NCBI RefSeq assembly: GCF_900141835.1
Contig: NZ_FQZD01000004.1
Coordinates: forward strand, 124,001-188,000
Direction: 5' to 3'
Length of the DNA: 64,000 nucleotides
Origin: Propionispora hippei DSM 15287
GTDB lineage: Bacteria > Bacillota > Negativicutes > Propionisporales > Propionisporaceae
Shown: positions 43,007 through 53,378 of the stretch, piece by piece
Numbering within the stretch: the first letter of the stretch is position 1
Layout of the letters: every line of letters starts with the position of its first letter
Notes under the pieces: model-generated
The model's database searches: none
Seen by the model: only the letters and a program-made list of their open reading frames with translations
Told to the model about the DNA's origin: nothing
Translations under genes and position numbers: made by a program

Positions 43007-43519
43007 ATGAATTTTAAAGAAAAAATTAGAGTGGTTATGGATTTCCCCGAGCCGGGTATCCGCTTTAAGGATATTACGACGCTGCTGAAAGATGGCGAAG
43101 CTTTTCAGGCTGCCATTAATCAATTGGCTGCTTCGTTTAAAGACCAGCAAATCGATTTGGTGGTCGGCCCGGAGGCCCGCGGTTTTGCGGTCGGGGCACC
43201 AGTGGCCTATGCGCTGGAAGCGGGTTTTATTCCTGTGCGCAAACCCGGCAAGCTGCCGGCTGAAACAATCCGTCATCAGTATTCGCTGGAGTACGGTCAT
43301 GATGCACTGGAAGTGCATAAAGATGCTATTTTACCGGGACAAAGGGTATTAATTGTCGATGACTTGCTGGCCACCGGCGGAACGACACTGGCCACGATTG
43401 CACTCATTGAGGAACTGGGCGGTGAGGTGGCCGGCATAGCCTTTATGATTGAACTGTCCTATTTGCAGGGCCGGGAAAGATTGGCCGGATATAATGTAGT
43501 TTCTTTAGTCAGTTATTGA
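43007..43519 (+). CDS. apt: adenine phosphoribosyltransferase
   Basis: Apt salvages adenine to AMP with PRPP. The 170-residue enzyme has the family motifs [47 protein letters not shown] and the PRPP loop [21 protein letters not shown] 43007 follows AGGAGG. It lies 33 bases after recJ and before relA. Confidence 0.97.
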   Translation: MNFKEKIRVVMDFPEPGIRFKDITTLLKDGEAFQAAINQLAASFKDQQIDLVVGPEARGFAVGAPVAYALEAGFIPVRKPGKLPAETIRHQYSLEYGHDALEVHKDAILPGQRVLIVDDLLATGGTTLATIALIEELGGEVAGIAFMIELSYLQGRERLAGYNVVSLVSY

Positions 43520-43566
43520 AGTAAGAATTCAATTCATTATCATATGTTTTATAGCGGGGTATGCGT

Positions 43567-45780
43567 ATGTCTACACAAACCAATATAACCATAGAAGATG
43601 TTATCAGCCAGATACAGTCTTACCAGCCTGACGCTCCGATTCATCTCGTTGAGGAGGCGTATCGTCTTGCCTATAATGCCCACGAAGGGCAAAAGCGCAT
43701 ATCGGGCGAGGAGTATATTCTCCATCCGCTGGGTGTTGCGAAGATCCTGGCTGATCTTCAAATTGATGCTGTAACCATCAGCGCATCACTCCTGCATGAT
43801 GTCGTGGAAGATACGGAATTTTCCCTGGAGGAACTGGAAAAGAAATTTGGCAAGGAAATTGCTATGCTGGTAGACGGTGTTACCAAGCTTAGCCGGATTG
43901 AGTATAAATCCAAAGAAGAGCAACAACTGGAAAATCAGCGGAAGTTGTTTCTGGCGATGGCGAAGGATATACGGGTAGTTATGATTAAGCTGGCCGACCG
44001 ATTGCATAATATGCGTACCTTGAAATATATGCCGGAAGCCAAACAGCGAAAAATCGCCCAGGAGACAATCGAAATATTTGCACCGCTGGCTCATCGGCTG
44101 GGGATGTCAAATATTAAATGGGAACTGGAAGATTTGGCGTTTCGCTATCTGGAGCCTGATAAATATTATGAGCTGGTTGAGAAGGTAAAGCAAAAGCGCA
44201 AAGAACGGGAGCTGCTGATCAATTCTGCCATCGACATATTAACGGAACGGCTGAAGGCGGTGGATATCAAAGCTGACATTCAGGGGCGCCCTAAGCATTT
44301 TTACAGTATCTACCGAAAGATGGTTAAAGGGAATAAGGATTTGAGTGAAATCTATGACCTGTCGGCCATTCGTATTATCGTGGATACCGTAAAGGATTGC
44401 TATGGCGCCTTAGGTGTCGTGCATACCCTTTGGAAGCCACTGCCGCTGCGGTTTAAGGACTATATTGCCATGCCCAAAACTAATATGTATCAGTCGCTGC
44501 ATACGACCGTGATCGGGACAGAGGGCCATCCCTTGGAAATTCAAATCAGGACGCAGGAGATGCACCGGATTTCCGAGTGCGGCATTGCCGCTCACTGGAA
44601 ATACAAAGAGGGCAGTAAAGGGACCAGCAAAGATTTTGATGAAAAACTGTCCTGGCTGCGCCAACTGCTGGAATGGCAGCAGGATTTACGGGACCCACGA
44701 GAATTTATGGAGACTTTAAAGCTGGATGTTTTTGCCGATGAGGTGTTTGTGTTTTCGCCCAAAGGTGATGTCATTGATTTGCCGGCCGGATCGGTACCGA
44801 TTGATTTTGCCTACAGGATCCACACCGATGTAGGGCATCGCTGTGTGGGCGCCAGAGTGAATGGCCGGATTGTGCCGTTGGAGTATACGTTGGCAAACGG
44901 CGACATTGTCGAGATTCTTACCAGCAAGCAAAGCAGCGGTCCCAGCCGGGATTGGCTCAATATAGTTGGCTCTTCCGATACGCGAAACAAGATAAGACAA
45001 TGGTTTAAGAAGGAAAAACGGGAAGAAAATATCGTCAAGGGCCGGGAGCTGATCGAGAAGGAATGCAAAAAACTCGGTTATGACTGGAAAGAGGTTAGTA
45101 AAGGCGACCGGCTGAATGAAATCACCAAGAAGTTGAATATAGCGGGAAATGCCGACGATTTGTTTGCGGCACTGGGCTTTGGCGGTACCACATCTCACGC
45201 CGTCATGGCTAAATTCATAGAAATTTATAAAAAGGAATTGCGGGAAGCGGCGCCGCCCGATGTATCGAAGCTATTAGCCGATTTAAAGCCGAAAAACAAT
45301 ACGAAGAAAAAATCCAGCCACGGCATTTTGGTCGAAGGGGAAGGCGGTCTCATGGTGCGGTTGGCGCGCTGCTGCAATCCTGTCCCTGGTGATCCGATCT
45401 TTGGCTATATTACGCGAGGCCGTGGCGTATCCATCCATCGGGCCGACTGCACGAATATTTTAAGACATCCCGAGGAATATGCCCGGATGATTGAGGTTAG
45501 CTGGGATATCAATACCGATAGCGTTTATAAGGTGGCCATTGAGGTGCAGTGCGTCGACCGGGCCGGCATGTTGTCCGATATTCTCATGGTGATCGCCGAA
45601 AGCAAGACCAATGTCAGCTCGGTCAATGCAAGGCCGCAAAAAAATAAAACCTCGGTGATCACTTTAACGCTGGATATCAGCAATTTGAATCAACTGGAGC
45701 ATATTATGACCAAAATCCGCCGGGTGAAAGATGTATACAGTGTGCATCGGGCGACGCTTAGTGTAGGAGGTACGGCATGA
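43567..45780 (+). CDS. relA: bifunctional (p)ppGpp synthetase/hydrolase Rel
   Basis: This long RSH protein makes and degrades (p)ppGpp in the stringent response. The 737-residue product has an HD hydrolase domain ([25 protein letters not shown]), the synthetase domain ([49 protein letters not shown]), a TGS domain ([17 protein letters not shown], near residue 395), a zinc-finger/CC region ([17 protein letters not shown]) and a C-terminal ACT domain. Intact HD residues indicate a bifunctional Rel. ATG 43567 is 7 bases from AGCGGGG; ATG 43561 is possible. The stop overlaps dtd (ATGA). Confidence 0.96.
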   Translation: MSTQTNITIEDVISQIQSYQPDAPIHLVEEAYRLAYNAHEGQKRISGEEYILHPLGVAKILADLQIDAVTISASLLHDVVEDTEFSLEELEKKFGKEIAMLVDGVTKLSRIEYKSKEEQQLENQRKLFLAMAKDIRVVMIKLADRLHNMRTLKYMPEAKQRKIAQETIEIFAPLAHRLGMSNIKWELEDLAFRYLEPDKYYELVEKVKQKRKERELLINSAIDILTERLKAVDIKADIQGRPKHFYSIYRKMVKGNKDLSEIYDLSAIRIIVDTVKDCYGALGVVHTLWKPLPLRFKDYIAMPKTNMYQSLHTTVIGTEGHPLEIQIRTQEMHRISECGIAAHWKYKEGSKGTSKDFDEKLSWLRQLLEWQQDLRDPREFMETLKLDVFADEVFVFSPKGDVIDLPAGSVPIDFAYRIHTDVGHRCVGARVNGRIVPLEYTLANGDIVEILTSKQSSGPSRDWLNIVGSSDTRNKIRQWFKKEKREENIVKGRELIEKECKKLGYDWKEVSKGDRLNEITKKLNIAGNADDLFAALGFGGTTSHAVMAKFIEIYKKELREAAPPDVSKLLADLKPKNNTKKKSSHGILVEGEGGLMVRLARCCNPVPGDPIFGYITRGRGVSIHRADCTNILRHPEEYARMIEVSWDINTDSVYKVAIEVQCVDRAGMLSDILMVIAESKTNVSSVNARPQKNKTSVITLTLDISNLNQLEHIMTKIRRVKDVYSVHRATLSVGGTA

Positions 45781-46226
45781 GGGCTGTAGTTCAGTTAACC
45801 GATAAGGCAAGCGTTGTGGTGAACGGTCAGACAAATTCCCAAATTGACCGGGGGTTGACTGTTCTACTGGGGGTTGAACAAGAGGATACCTTGCAGGATG
45901 TCCGGTATTTGGCGGAAAAAATTGTAAACCTGCGCATTTTTCCTGATCCGGAGGGGAAAATGAATTTGTCTCTCCTTGATATCAGGGGAGAATTACTGGT
46001 CGTTTCACAGTTTACCTTGTTGGGAGATTGCCGCAAGGGACGCAGGCCCAGCTTTTCAACGGCGGCACCGCCTGGTGAGGCCAATGAGTTGTACGAAGTC
46101 TTTGTAAAAATCTGTTCTTCCTTGGGAGTAAGGGTTGGCACCGGGCAGTTCCAGGCGGAAATGATTGTCACTTTGGCTAATCATGGACCGGTAACGTTGC
46201 TGTTGGACAGTAAGAGAACCTTTTAG
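45777..46226 (+). CDS. dtd: D-aminoacyl-tRNA deacylase
   Basis: Dtd hydrolyses D-aminoacyl-tRNAs. The 149-residue protein has the conserved [21 protein letters not shown] region (SQFTL motif), [18 protein letters not shown] and the C-terminal [14 protein letters not shown] with NxGPVT-like motif. The start overlaps the relA stop by four bases; both are preceded by GTAGGAGGTACGGC. Confidence 0.95.
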   Translation: MRAVVQLTDKASVVVNGQTNSQIDRGLTVLLGVEQEDTLQDVRYLAEKIVNLRIFPDPEGKMNLSLLDIRGELLVVSQFTLLGDCRKGRRPSFSTAAPPGEANELYEVFVKICSSLGVRVGTGQFQAEMIVTLANHGPVTLLLDSKRTF

Positions 46227-46236
46227 GAGGGATTAC

Positions 46237-46860
46237 ATGGAAGTGATAGGAATCGAAGTAGGAGCACTGGGAACAAATTGTTATATTGTCTATTGTGAGA
46301 AAACAAGGCAGGCCATTGTGGTGGATCCCGGTGCCAACGCGACGGAAATATTGCAAACAGTACAAGAGCAAAGGCTTCAGGTAACGGTCATTGTGAATAC
46401 CCACGGTCACGCTGATCATATCACGGCGAACGATAAAATCAGGGAGGCTACCCAAGCGCCTGTTTATATTCATGCCGACGATGCCGCCATGCTGACAAGT
46501 CCGCAACGCAACCTGTCTGTTTATATCGGCGCGCCGGTAATTTGTCAGGCGGCGGACCGGCTTTTGCAGGAAGAGGATTTAATTGCTGTCGGGGAGGGTA
46601 CACTTAAGGTGCTTCATACTCCCGGACATACGCCCGGCGGTATCTGTCTGTTGGGCGATAAGTTTTTGCTCAGTGGCGATACCCTGTTTGCCGAATCGGT
46701 CGGACGGACTGATTTTCCCGGCGGGTCCAGCGAATTGCTGATTGCCGGAATACGGGAAAAACTGATGGTGCTGCCCGATGACATAAAGGTATTGCCGGGG
46801 CATGGGCCGGCTACCACCATTGGATGGGAGCGCCGGATGAATTCCTTCATCCGTATGTGA
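46237..46860 (+). CDS. MBL-fold metallo-hydrolase (glyoxalase II-like)
   Basis: The 207-residue protein is a single metallo-beta-lactamase domain with the zinc motif NTHGHADHITAN (HxHxDH), HTPGHTPGGICLL and SGDTLFAESVGRTDFPGG, ending in LPGHGPATTIGWE. These features place it in the YqgX/glyoxalase II-like group, where thiolester hydrolysis is usual, but the substrate is not fixed by sequence alone. ATG 46237 follows TAGGAGGG. It often follows dtd in Firmicutes. Confidence 0.92.
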   Translation: MEVIGIEVGALGTNCYIVYCEKTRQAIVVDPGANATEILQTVQEQRLQVTVIVNTHGHADHITANDKIREATQAPVYIHADDAAMLTSPQRNLSVYIGAPVICQAADRLLQEEDLIAVGEGTLKVLHTPGHTPGGICLLGDKFLLSGDTLFAESVGRTDFPGGSSELLIAGIREKLMVLPDDIKVLPGHGPATTIGWERRMNSFIRM

Positions 46861-46865
46861 AACCT

Positions 46866-47906
46866 ATGTTGACCAAGACGCAAACAGGTTATTTAAAACT
46901 GGTGGCTGCGGCCGTTATTATCTATCTGTTAAATGAAGTGAGCGCTATTTATTTACCTATTCTGCTGGCCATGGTGATATCTTTTGTTTTAAATCCCGTG
47001 GTGGATTTTTTCGTAGCTGTTCCCATCTGGCCTTTTCACCGGCATTTGCCCCGGGGCGTGGCAACCCTTTTATCATTTGTTTGTGCAGCTATACTGGTGA
47101 CGATCATTGCAGTCTTTTTATTTACCCCTTTTATTATTGAGTTTTATAAATTCCTGGCTGATTTACCGTCGCTGATCTTCAAGTTGAAGATGATTTCGAT
47201 AGAGTTTGAAAAAAATACACATAATGTGGAAATACCCGATAATATTCACAATATTATCGATCAAGTTTTGAATGGGGCCACAGCATACACGATTGATCTG
47301 GCCAAACGGATGCTGAATACGGCTTTTTCTGTTGCGTCGGGAGCAGTTGAACTGGTTGTTGTACCTGTGTTGACCTATTATTTCCTTAAAGACTGGCGGT
47401 TTTTAAAAGGGGATCTCCTGGCGGTATTTCCCGGTGAAACCAGGCATAAAGCGAAAGTCATTATCGACGAAATGGCGGAGGTGGTAAGTCAATACATTCG
47501 CGGTCAGATTCTGGTAAGTATTGTGATCGGTCTTATGGTATTTGCCGGCATGTACCTTATGGGTGTCCAATATCCCATGGTGCTGGGGCTGCTGGCGATG
47601 CTTACGGAAACCATTCCGATTGTCGGTCCGATTGTTGGCTCTTTGCCGGCCATTTTACTGGCTTACGCAACGGCGCCGGCACTGGCGCTTAAGGTGATTA
47701 TTTTTTACCTGATGATCCATCAGCTTGAAAATCATGTGGTTGTACCCAAGATTATGGGACATTCGATTGCACTTCATCCTGTTATCATTATTATCAGTCT
47801 GCTGGTGGGGGGGAAATTATTTGGCATTGCAGGGATGATCCTGGCAGTGCCGGTAGCGGCGCTCTTGAGAGTACTTGTTAGACATTTATGGCATAGAGAA
47901 AGATAG
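46866..47906 (+). CDS. AI-2E family transporter / permease
   Basis: The 346-residue protein has about eight membrane segments and the AI-2E (TqsA/PerM) family hallmarks: YLPILLAMVISFVLNPVVDF at the N-terminus, VPVLTYYFLKDW in the middle and the C-terminal LAMLTETIPIVGPIVGSLPAIL and LENHVVVPKIMGHSIALHP. Members export small molecules or act as Na+/H+ exchangers; the substrate cannot be told. ATG 46866, six bases past the previous stop, has no clear ribosome site; a longer frame from 46824 overlaps the upstream gene. Confidence 0.88.
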   Translation: MLTKTQTGYLKLVAAAVIIYLLNEVSAIYLPILLAMVISFVLNPVVDFFVAVPIWPFHRHLPRGVATLLSFVCAAILVTIIAVFLFTPFIIEFYKFLADLPSLIFKLKMISIEFEKNTHNVEIPDNIHNIIDQVLNGATAYTIDLAKRMLNTAFSVASGAVELVVVPVLTYYFLKDWRFLKGDLLAVFPGETRHKAKVIIDEMAEVVSQYIRGQILVSIVIGLMVFAGMYLMGVQYPMVLGLLAMLTETIPIVGPIVGSLPAILLAYATAPALALKVIIFYLMIHQLENHVVVPKIMGHSIALHPVIIIISLLVGGKLFGIAGMILAVPVAALLRVLVRHLWHRER

Positions 47907-47918
47907 GTGAAATGAAAA

Positions 47919-48368
47919 ATGAGTATTACTATGGCCCAATTAAAAGAGATGTTTCGGGAAAGGCAGTATAAATTGACTTCACAGCGTCAAATTGTGTTGC
48001 AGGCTTTTCTTGATCATCAGGGAGAACACTTAAGCGCGGAGGATGTGCATAACATTTTGCGGGATCAGTCCTCGGAAATCGGCTTGGCTACCGTATACCG
48101 GACGTTGGAATTGCTAAGTGATTTATCGGTTTTGCAAAAGATGGACTTTGGTGATGGCCGCAGCCGTTATGAGATTAACGAAGACAGCACCAGCCACCAT
48201 CATCATCATTTAATATGCCTGTCCTGCGGTAAGGTAAGGGAGTTTGAGGATGATTTGCTGGATGCACTGGAAAGTGCGGTAGCCCGGAAAAGCAATTTTG
48301 CGGTGGTGGATCACCAGCTTAAATTTTACGGCTATTGTCAGGAGTGCCAAAAGAAAAGTGAGACCTAG
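47919..48368 (+). CDS. Fur-family metalloregulator
   Basis: The 149-residue protein has the winged-helix DNA-binding domain (KLTSQRQIVLQAFL; IGLATVYRTLELLSDLSVL) and a dimerisation domain with a histidine run and structural zinc cysteines (HHHHHLICLSCGK and CQEC). Whether it senses Fe, Zn, Mn or peroxide (Fur/Zur/PerR) cannot be settled from these residues. ATG 47919 follows AGGTGAAATG, 12 bases after the AI-2E gene. Its end overlaps hemZ, a heme-synthesis gene, which mildly favours an iron or peroxide role. Confidence 0.92.
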   Translation: MSITMAQLKEMFRERQYKLTSQRQIVLQAFLDHQGEHLSAEDVHNILRDQSSEIGLATVYRTLELLSDLSVLQKMDFGDGRSRYEINEDSTSHHHHHLICLSCGKVREFEDDLLDALESAVARKSNFAVVDHQLKFYGYCQECQKKSET

Positions 48369-49875
48369 TACGTATTTCACCGGGGAGAATCAGGAGCTGT
48401 TTTTGCAGGATATCCGGGCCATTATGAACCTGTTTCAAATAGGTTCCGCTGAACTGCCGCTAGGCCGGACTGTTTGGCAACAGCTAGCGAAAGATAGCTT
48501 CTATATTGACAATTATACGGCAGAAGAAGCTAACGCAATCCGGGTCAGCACAACGGTTTTTGTACGGGAGTCCGGGTCAACGGTTTCTTTTGAACAAGCT
48601 CAGCATGCGGTTTCCTCGCCGGCGGAAGCGGCTAAGACGGCCCGCCGGCTGGTGCGCCTGAATTTGCTAGTGCTTATGCGGCGGATTACAGGCGAGAAAG
48701 GCGGCCCCTGGGGTATTCTGTCCGGGGTGCGGCCTGGTAAAATGGTCCGGAAATTACTGGAGCCCGGTTTGACACCGGAATCGGTGATTGATAAACTGAT
48801 TGACGATTATGCCCTGGACCAAGATAAGGCTGAGTTGATTGTTGAGGTGGTCGGCCGTCAGAACCGGCTGCCTCAGTTTCGTCATAACGCCAGGCAAATC
48901 AGTGTGTATATCGGCATTCCTTATTGTCCGTCCCGCTGCCTGTATTGTTCGTTCCCTGGCTTTGCACTGCCTGCGGAAGCAGCGGTAGGGAGTTTTTTGA
49001 CGGCGCTGGCAATGGATTTATGCGCTGCCAGGCAATTAATCAACCAATACGGACTGGAAATTCAAACGGTGTATATTGGCGGGGGAACGCCGACCAGCCT
49101 GCTCAATGAACAGTTCCGGCAGCTATTGGAAATGGTTAAATTCTTTCTGGGAGAAACCGTTCCTACGGAATATACCGTGGAAGCAGGCCGGCCGGACAGT
49201 TTGAATCAGGTCAAACTGGAACTATTGAAGCGGTATGGCGTGAACCGGGTAAGCCTGAATCCTCAGACTATGCAGGAAAAAACTTTAAAACTCATTGGAC
49301 GAAAGCATACTGTTGAGGATATAATAAGTATGTTCCAAAAATTGCGCAGTATGGATGAGTTTTATATTAATATGGATATTATCGCCGGCTTGCCGGGGGA
49401 AACGGAAGCGGATATGCAGGATACCGTTACCCGTATTGCGGCGTTACACCCGGATAATGTAACGGTACACACTTTAGCTTTGAAAAAAGGATCTAGGCTT
49501 AAAATGTCGCTGGAGGAATGCAGTGAGTTACTGCCGGGACGCCAAACGACGGAAAACATGTTGGCCATTGCCAGACAAGCCATGGCTGAATTAAACATGC
49601 ATCCCTACTATCTATACCGGCAGAAATATATGTCCGGTAATTTAGAAAATGTTGGCTATGCAAAAGCGGGAACAGAATGTATCTATAATGTCCAGATTAT
49701 GGAGGAAAACCAGACAATCCTTGGCATTGGCCCGGCAGCAACGACCAAAGCGGTGCAGCCCCTTACCGGCCAAATTAAAAATTGCTATCATCCCAAGGAT
49801 GTCCATACATATATGAAAAATCTTACAACCTATCTTGCGGAAAGAAATGCGGTTATCGCAGGGGTGTTTGAATAA
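48358..49875 (+). CDS. hemZ: radical SAM coproporphyrinogen dehydrogenase-type protein HemZ
   Basis: The 505-residue protein has a ~180-residue N-terminal region (with GPWGILSGVRPGKMVRKLL) typical of Firmicute HemZ, then a radical SAM domain with the 4Fe-4S motif CPSRCLYCSFPG (C near 191, 195, 198), GGGTPTSL, EAGRPDSL and NMDIIAGLPGET. HemZ/HemN-like enzymes act in anaerobic porphyrin synthesis; some relatives are heme chaperones, so the exact reaction is uncertain. GTG 48358 overlaps the Fur-family gene by 11 bases. Confidence 0.9.
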   Translation: MRPSTYFTGENQELFLQDIRAIMNLFQIGSAELPLGRTVWQQLAKDSFYIDNYTAEEANAIRVSTTVFVRESGSTVSFEQAQHAVSSPAEAAKTARRLVRLNLLVLMRRITGEKGGPWGILSGVRPGKMVRKLLEPGLTPESVIDKLIDDYALDQDKAELIVEVVGRQNRLPQFRHNARQISVYIGIPYCPSRCLYCSFPGFALPAEAAVGSFLTALAMDLCAARQLINQYGLEIQTVYIGGGTPTSLLNEQFRQLLEMVKFFLGETVPTEYTVEAGRPDSLNQVKLELLKRYGVNRVSLNPQTMQEKTLKLIGRKHTVEDIISMFQKLRSMDEFYINMDIIAGLPGETEADMQDTVTRIAALHPDNVTVHTLALKKGSRLKMSLEECSELLPGRQTTENMLAIARQAMAELNMHPYYLYRQKYMSGNLENVGYAKAGTECIYNVQIMEENQTILGIGPAATTKAVQPLTGQIKNCYHPKDVHTYMKNLTTYLAERNAVIAGVFE

Positions 49876-49893
49876 CGAGGAGGAATTTTTTAC

Positions 49894-51159
49894 ATGTTGA
49901 CAACAGGTCCGCGCGGTACAAAAGATATTTTGCCGGATTCCAGCGGGTATTGGCAATATATCGAAAAAACAGCGCGTGATGTATGCCGTTCTTTTGCGTA
50001 TCAGGAAATCCGTACGCCGGTTTTTGAGCATACGGAGCTTTTTCTTCGCGGTATTGGTGAAACTACGGATATCGTGGAAAAGGAAATGTACACCTTTACC
50101 GACCGGGGGGGACGAAGCCTGACCTTGCGTCCCGAGAATACGGCGGCAACAGTCCGTTCCTTTCTGGAGAACAAGCTGTATGCCGGACCCTTGCCGGCTA
50201 AGTTGTTTTATATGGGACCTATGTTCCGGTATGACCGACCGCAGGCAGGGCGTTACCGCCAGTTTCATCAGTTTGGCATAGAGGCTTTGGGGGCCAAAGG
50301 GCCAGCGGTGGATGCGGAAATTATCATCTTGGCCGTAACCTTCTTTCAACGGCTGGGCCTTAATGATTTAAAACTGTATATTAACTCGGTAGGTTGTCCG
50401 GAATGCCGTCCTGTCTACCGTAGAAGACTGCAGGACTTTTTAGCGGATAAATTGCCGGAATTGTGTTCCGACTGTCAGTCGCGGTTTGACCGTAACCCGA
50501 TGCGAATACTGGATTGCAAGAAGGAGACCTGCACTAAGCTGTCGGCCGGTGCGCCGGAAGTGATTGATTGCCTATGCGACGAATGCCGGGACCACTTTTC
50601 TCAGTTAAAAGTGCTGCTTACCGCAGCCGGTATTGATTATCAATTAAATCCGAGACTGGTGCGGGGTCTTGACTATTATACAAAAACCGCCTTTGAGATT
50701 CAGTATGCGCCGCTGGGAGCACAGAGCGCCGTATGCGGCGGTGGCCGTTATGACGGTCTGGTTGCCGAGTGCGGCGGACAGCCGACGCCGGGCATTGGCC
50801 TGGCTATTGGCCTGGAACGGGTTATGCTGGCCTTGGAAAAGCAAAACCTATTGCCGGCTACTACCGGCGATATCGATGTTTTTGTAGCACCCATGGGTAA
50901 AGACATGCAAAGTTATGCCTTCCGCCTGTTGTGCGATTTGCGGCAGGCCGGTCTCTATGCCGATATGGACTATATGGACAGAAGCATCAAGGCGCAACTG
51001 AAACATGCTAATAAGTATCCGGCCCGATATGTTGCGATTGTTGGCGAAACAGAAATGGCTGATGGCAAGGTAATGTTAAAAAATATGCACAGCGGCGAGC
51101 AGGAACTGGTTGCTGTGGCTGACGTTACAGGCAAGATTCAAAGAGAGACGGAGGAATAA
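49894..51159 (+). CDS. hisS: histidyl-tRNA synthetase
   Basis: HisRS charges tRNA-His. The 421-residue class II enzyme shows motif 1 (RGTKDILPDSSGYW), motif 2 (PENTAATVRSFLEN; FRYDRPQAGRYRQFHQFG), the histidine-binding VRGLDYYTKTAFEI and motif 3 (GIGLAIGLERVML), and the anticodon-binding domain at the end. ATG 49894 follows GAGGAGG. It is followed by aspS at 4 bases, the usual Firmicute hisS-aspS pair. No T-box was found upstream; the gap to hemZ is only 18 bases. Confidence 0.97.
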   Translation: MLTTGPRGTKDILPDSSGYWQYIEKTARDVCRSFAYQEIRTPVFEHTELFLRGIGETTDIVEKEMYTFTDRGGRSLTLRPENTAATVRSFLENKLYAGPLPAKLFYMGPMFRYDRPQAGRYRQFHQFGIEALGAKGPAVDAEIIILAVTFFQRLGLNDLKLYINSVGCPECRPVYRRRLQDFLADKLPELCSDCQSRFDRNPMRILDCKKETCTKLSAGAPEVIDCLCDECRDHFSQLKVLLTAAGIDYQLNPRLVRGLDYYTKTAFEIQYAPLGAQSAVCGGGRYDGLVAECGGQPTPGIGLAIGLERVMLALEKQNLLPATTGDIDVFVAPMGKDMQSYAFRLLCDLRQAGLYADMDYMDRSIKAQLKHANKYPARYVAIVGETEMADGKVMLKNMHSGEQELVAVADVTGKIQRETEE

Positions 51160-51163
51160 TGAA

Positions 51164-52963
51164 ATGGATACGATGGTAGGATTGAAAAGGACTCATTCCT
51201 GTAATGATTTAAATAAGGCGATGAATGGCGAAGCGGTTGTATTGTGCGGCTGGGTTGCCCGCCGGCGTGACCATGGCGGTTTAATTTTCATTGATTTAAG
51301 AGACCGCTCCGGCATTGTGCAAATTGTGTTCTCTTCGGATGCATATGCCGATATTTTCAAAAAGGCGGAAACGGTACGCAGCGAATACGTACTTTGCGTA
51401 AAGGGGAAAGTGGGCCTGCGGTCGCCGGAAACAGTTAACGCCAACGTGGCTACCGGTGAAATCGAGATATATGGCGAGGAACTGCGGATTTTAAATGCCG
51501 CTAAGACACCTCCGTTTTATATCCAGGACAATGTGGATGTCGATGAGTTATTGCGCCTCAAGTACCGGTATTTGGACTTGCGCCGTCCGGAAATGCAGCG
51601 TAACTTGATGCTCCGTCATCATGTCACCAAAGCTATGCGCGATTTTTTCGATCATAATGGTTTTGTCGAAATTGAAACACCAATGCTGATGAAAAGCTCG
51701 CCGGAAGGTGCCCGCGACTATTTGGTGCCCAGCCGGGTGAATCCTGGAAAGTTTTTTGCCTTGCCGCAGTCTCCGCAGATTTTTAAACAAATTTTGATGG
51801 TGGCCGGTATGGAGCGGTATTTTCAGATTGTCCGCTGCTTCCGTGACGAAGATTTGCGGGCTGACCGGCAGCCTGAATTTACCCAGTTGGATATTGAAAT
51901 GTCCTTCCTGGACCGCGAGGAAATTCTTGTCATGATGGAAAACATGATTGCTTATCTGTTCAAGGAAACCATGAAGATGGACATCCCGACACCCTTTTTG
52001 CGATTGAGCTATGAAGATGCGATGGCCCGGTATGGTTCCGATAAACCGGATCTCCGGTTCGGCATGGAACTGATGGATATTTCCGACGCGGTACGCGGTT
52101 CGGACTTCAAAGTGTTTGAGACCGTCCTGGCTAACGGCGGTCAGGTAAAGGCAATCAATGTTAAAGGTTATTCCCAAATACCTAGACGTGAATTGGACGG
52201 TCTGGTTGAATATGTGAATATCTATGGCGCCAAAGGGCTGGCCTGGATTTGTTACACGGCGGAAGGAATTAAATCTCCGATCACCAAGTTCTTTAGTGAA
52301 GAAAAAGTCCAGCACATATTGTCTGCCACCAACGCTCAGGAAGGTGATTTGCTTCTGATTATTGCCGATAAACCGGCAGTAGTAGCCGCCGCTTTGGGCC
52401 AACTGCGGCTGGAAATGGCGCGGCGGCTTAATTTGATTGATTCCGATGCCTTGTCGTTCCTGTGGGTTGTCGATTTCCCCATGTTTGAGTATGATGAGGA
52501 AGAAAAACGCTGGACGGCTATGCATCACCCGTTTACCGCTCCCCGCGATGAGGATGCTGCACTGATCGACACCAATCCGGGGCAGATGAAAGCAAAAGCC
52601 TATGATATGATTTTGAACGGCACCGAAATTGGCGGCGGCAGTATCCGGATTTACAACCGCGATTTACAAGAAAAGGTGTTTAAAGCAATCGGATTGAGCA
52701 AGGAAGAAGCTATGGAAAAATTCGGTTACCTGCTGGAAGCCTTTGAATATGGTACGCCTCCTCATGGCGGTATCGCTTTTGGTTTGGACCGGATGATCAT
52801 GTTGATGGCCAAGCGTTCTTCGATCCGTGATGTCATTGCCTTCCCCAAAACGCAAAGCGCCACCGACGTAATGACTCAGGCGCCTTCGGAGGTATCGCCG
52901 GCGCAGCTTAAGGAACTGTCGATTAAGACGGATATTGTACTTAAAAAGCCGGCCGGCAAATAA
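51164..52963 (+). CDS. aspS: aspartyl-tRNA synthetase
   Basis: AspRS (599 residues, bacterial type) has the N-terminal OB anticodon-binding domain (VVLCGWVARRRDHGGLIFID), motif 2 (FRDEDLRADRQPEFTQLD), the bacterial GAD insertion, and motif 3 (GIAFGLDRMIMLMA). ATG 51164 lies about 9 bases from GGAGG (51151-51155). Many bacteria lacking AsnRS use AspRS with relaxed specificity; whether this one discriminates cannot be read here. A hairpin then the 6S RNA gene follow. Confidence 0.97.
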   Translation: MDTMVGLKRTHSCNDLNKAMNGEAVVLCGWVARRRDHGGLIFIDLRDRSGIVQIVFSSDAYADIFKKAETVRSEYVLCVKGKVGLRSPETVNANVATGEIEIYGEELRILNAAKTPPFYIQDNVDVDELLRLKYRYLDLRRPEMQRNLMLRHHVTKAMRDFFDHNGFVEIETPMLMKSSPEGARDYLVPSRVNPGKFFALPQSPQIFKQILMVAGMERYFQIVRCFRDEDLRADRQPEFTQLDIEMSFLDREEILVMMENMIAYLFKETMKMDIPTPFLRLSYEDAMARYGSDKPDLRFGMELMDISDAVRGSDFKVFETVLANGGQVKAINVKGYSQIPRRELDGLVEYVNIYGAKGLAWICYTAEGIKSPITKFFSEEKVQHILSATNAQEGDLLLIIADKPAVVAAALGQLRLEMARRLNLIDSDALSFLWVVDFPMFEYDEEEKRWTAMHHPFTAPRDEDAALIDTNPGQMKAKAYDMILNGTEIGGGSIRIYNRDLQEKVFKAIGLSKEEAMEKFGYLLEAFEYGTPPHGGIAFGLDRMIMLMAKRSSIRDVIAFPKTQSATDVMTQAPSEVSPAQLKELSIKTDIVLKKPAGK

Positions 52964-52974
52964 ATTGAGACTTG

Positions 52975-53003
52975 TTTCAGGGGTGTTTTGACACCCCCTG
53001 AAG
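52975..53003 (+). terminator. hairpin after aspS
   Basis: TTCAGGGG-TGT and ACACCCCCTGAA pair with a single bulged C, loop TTTG. There is no T tract after it (GCTTAGTCGG), so it may act as an mRNA 3' end stabiliser or a weak terminator. The interval 53004-53139 holds no recognisable gene. Confidence 0.5.
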
Positions 53004-53139
53004 CTTAGTCGGAAGTATCCAGGAAGATCGTCGCTCGACTGTGCCTATGAGGGGCATAACTCCCACTTGCATAGGTCAGCGTCTTGGCGCCGCCTAGCTA
53101 TCGGATAATTGCCTGGAATAATGTTCCACGACAGAAAAC

Positions 53140-53168
53140 TTGCAATTGGCGAAATTTTTTGATAATAT
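53140..53168 (+). promoter_or_regulatory. promoter of 6S RNA
   Basis: TTGCAA (53140-53145) and TAATAT (53163-53168) with a 17-bp spacer stand just ahead of the RNA. Confidence 0.75.
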
Positions 53169-53174
53169 AAAAGC

Positions 53175-53375
53175 ATAAACATTGCCCTTCTCACCCTGCT
53201 ATGTACGTGGGTGCCAATGTTTTGAGCCAACACCGTAAATAAGGGAACCTGACTCTGTTTATCGCATGCATGCCTTTCGCGAGGACACATAAAGTAAGCA
53301 GGAGGGTGCCCACCTGCTTAGGGCAGGTTCAAAACAGCGGCGATATACGGCATGGTGGGGAAGAAGGCAAGAAAA
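53175..53375 (+). ncRNA. ssrS: 6S RNA
   Basis: 6S RNA binds the main sigma-factor RNA polymerase in stationary phase. The candidate is about 200 nt. Its ends pair (GCCCTTCTCACC from 53184 with GGTGGGGAAGAAGGC ending near 53368), giving the long closing stem with an unpaired central region. The location between aspS and rarA equals that of bsrA (6S-1) in B. subtilis. Promoter and terminator (53379) bracket it. Ends are approximate, and the call is based on structure and synteny. Confidence 0.85.
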
Positions 53376-53378
53376 AGC

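Noticed and set aside
49876-49893. T-box in front of hisS
   Set aside because: Only 18 bases separate hemZ and hisS; no AGGGTGGNACCGCG-like sequence is present.
51548-52528. Long open frame (326 codons) on the minus strand
   Set aside because: It is antisense to aspS, has no ribosome site and no recognisable protein features; the + strand frame is a complete AspRS.
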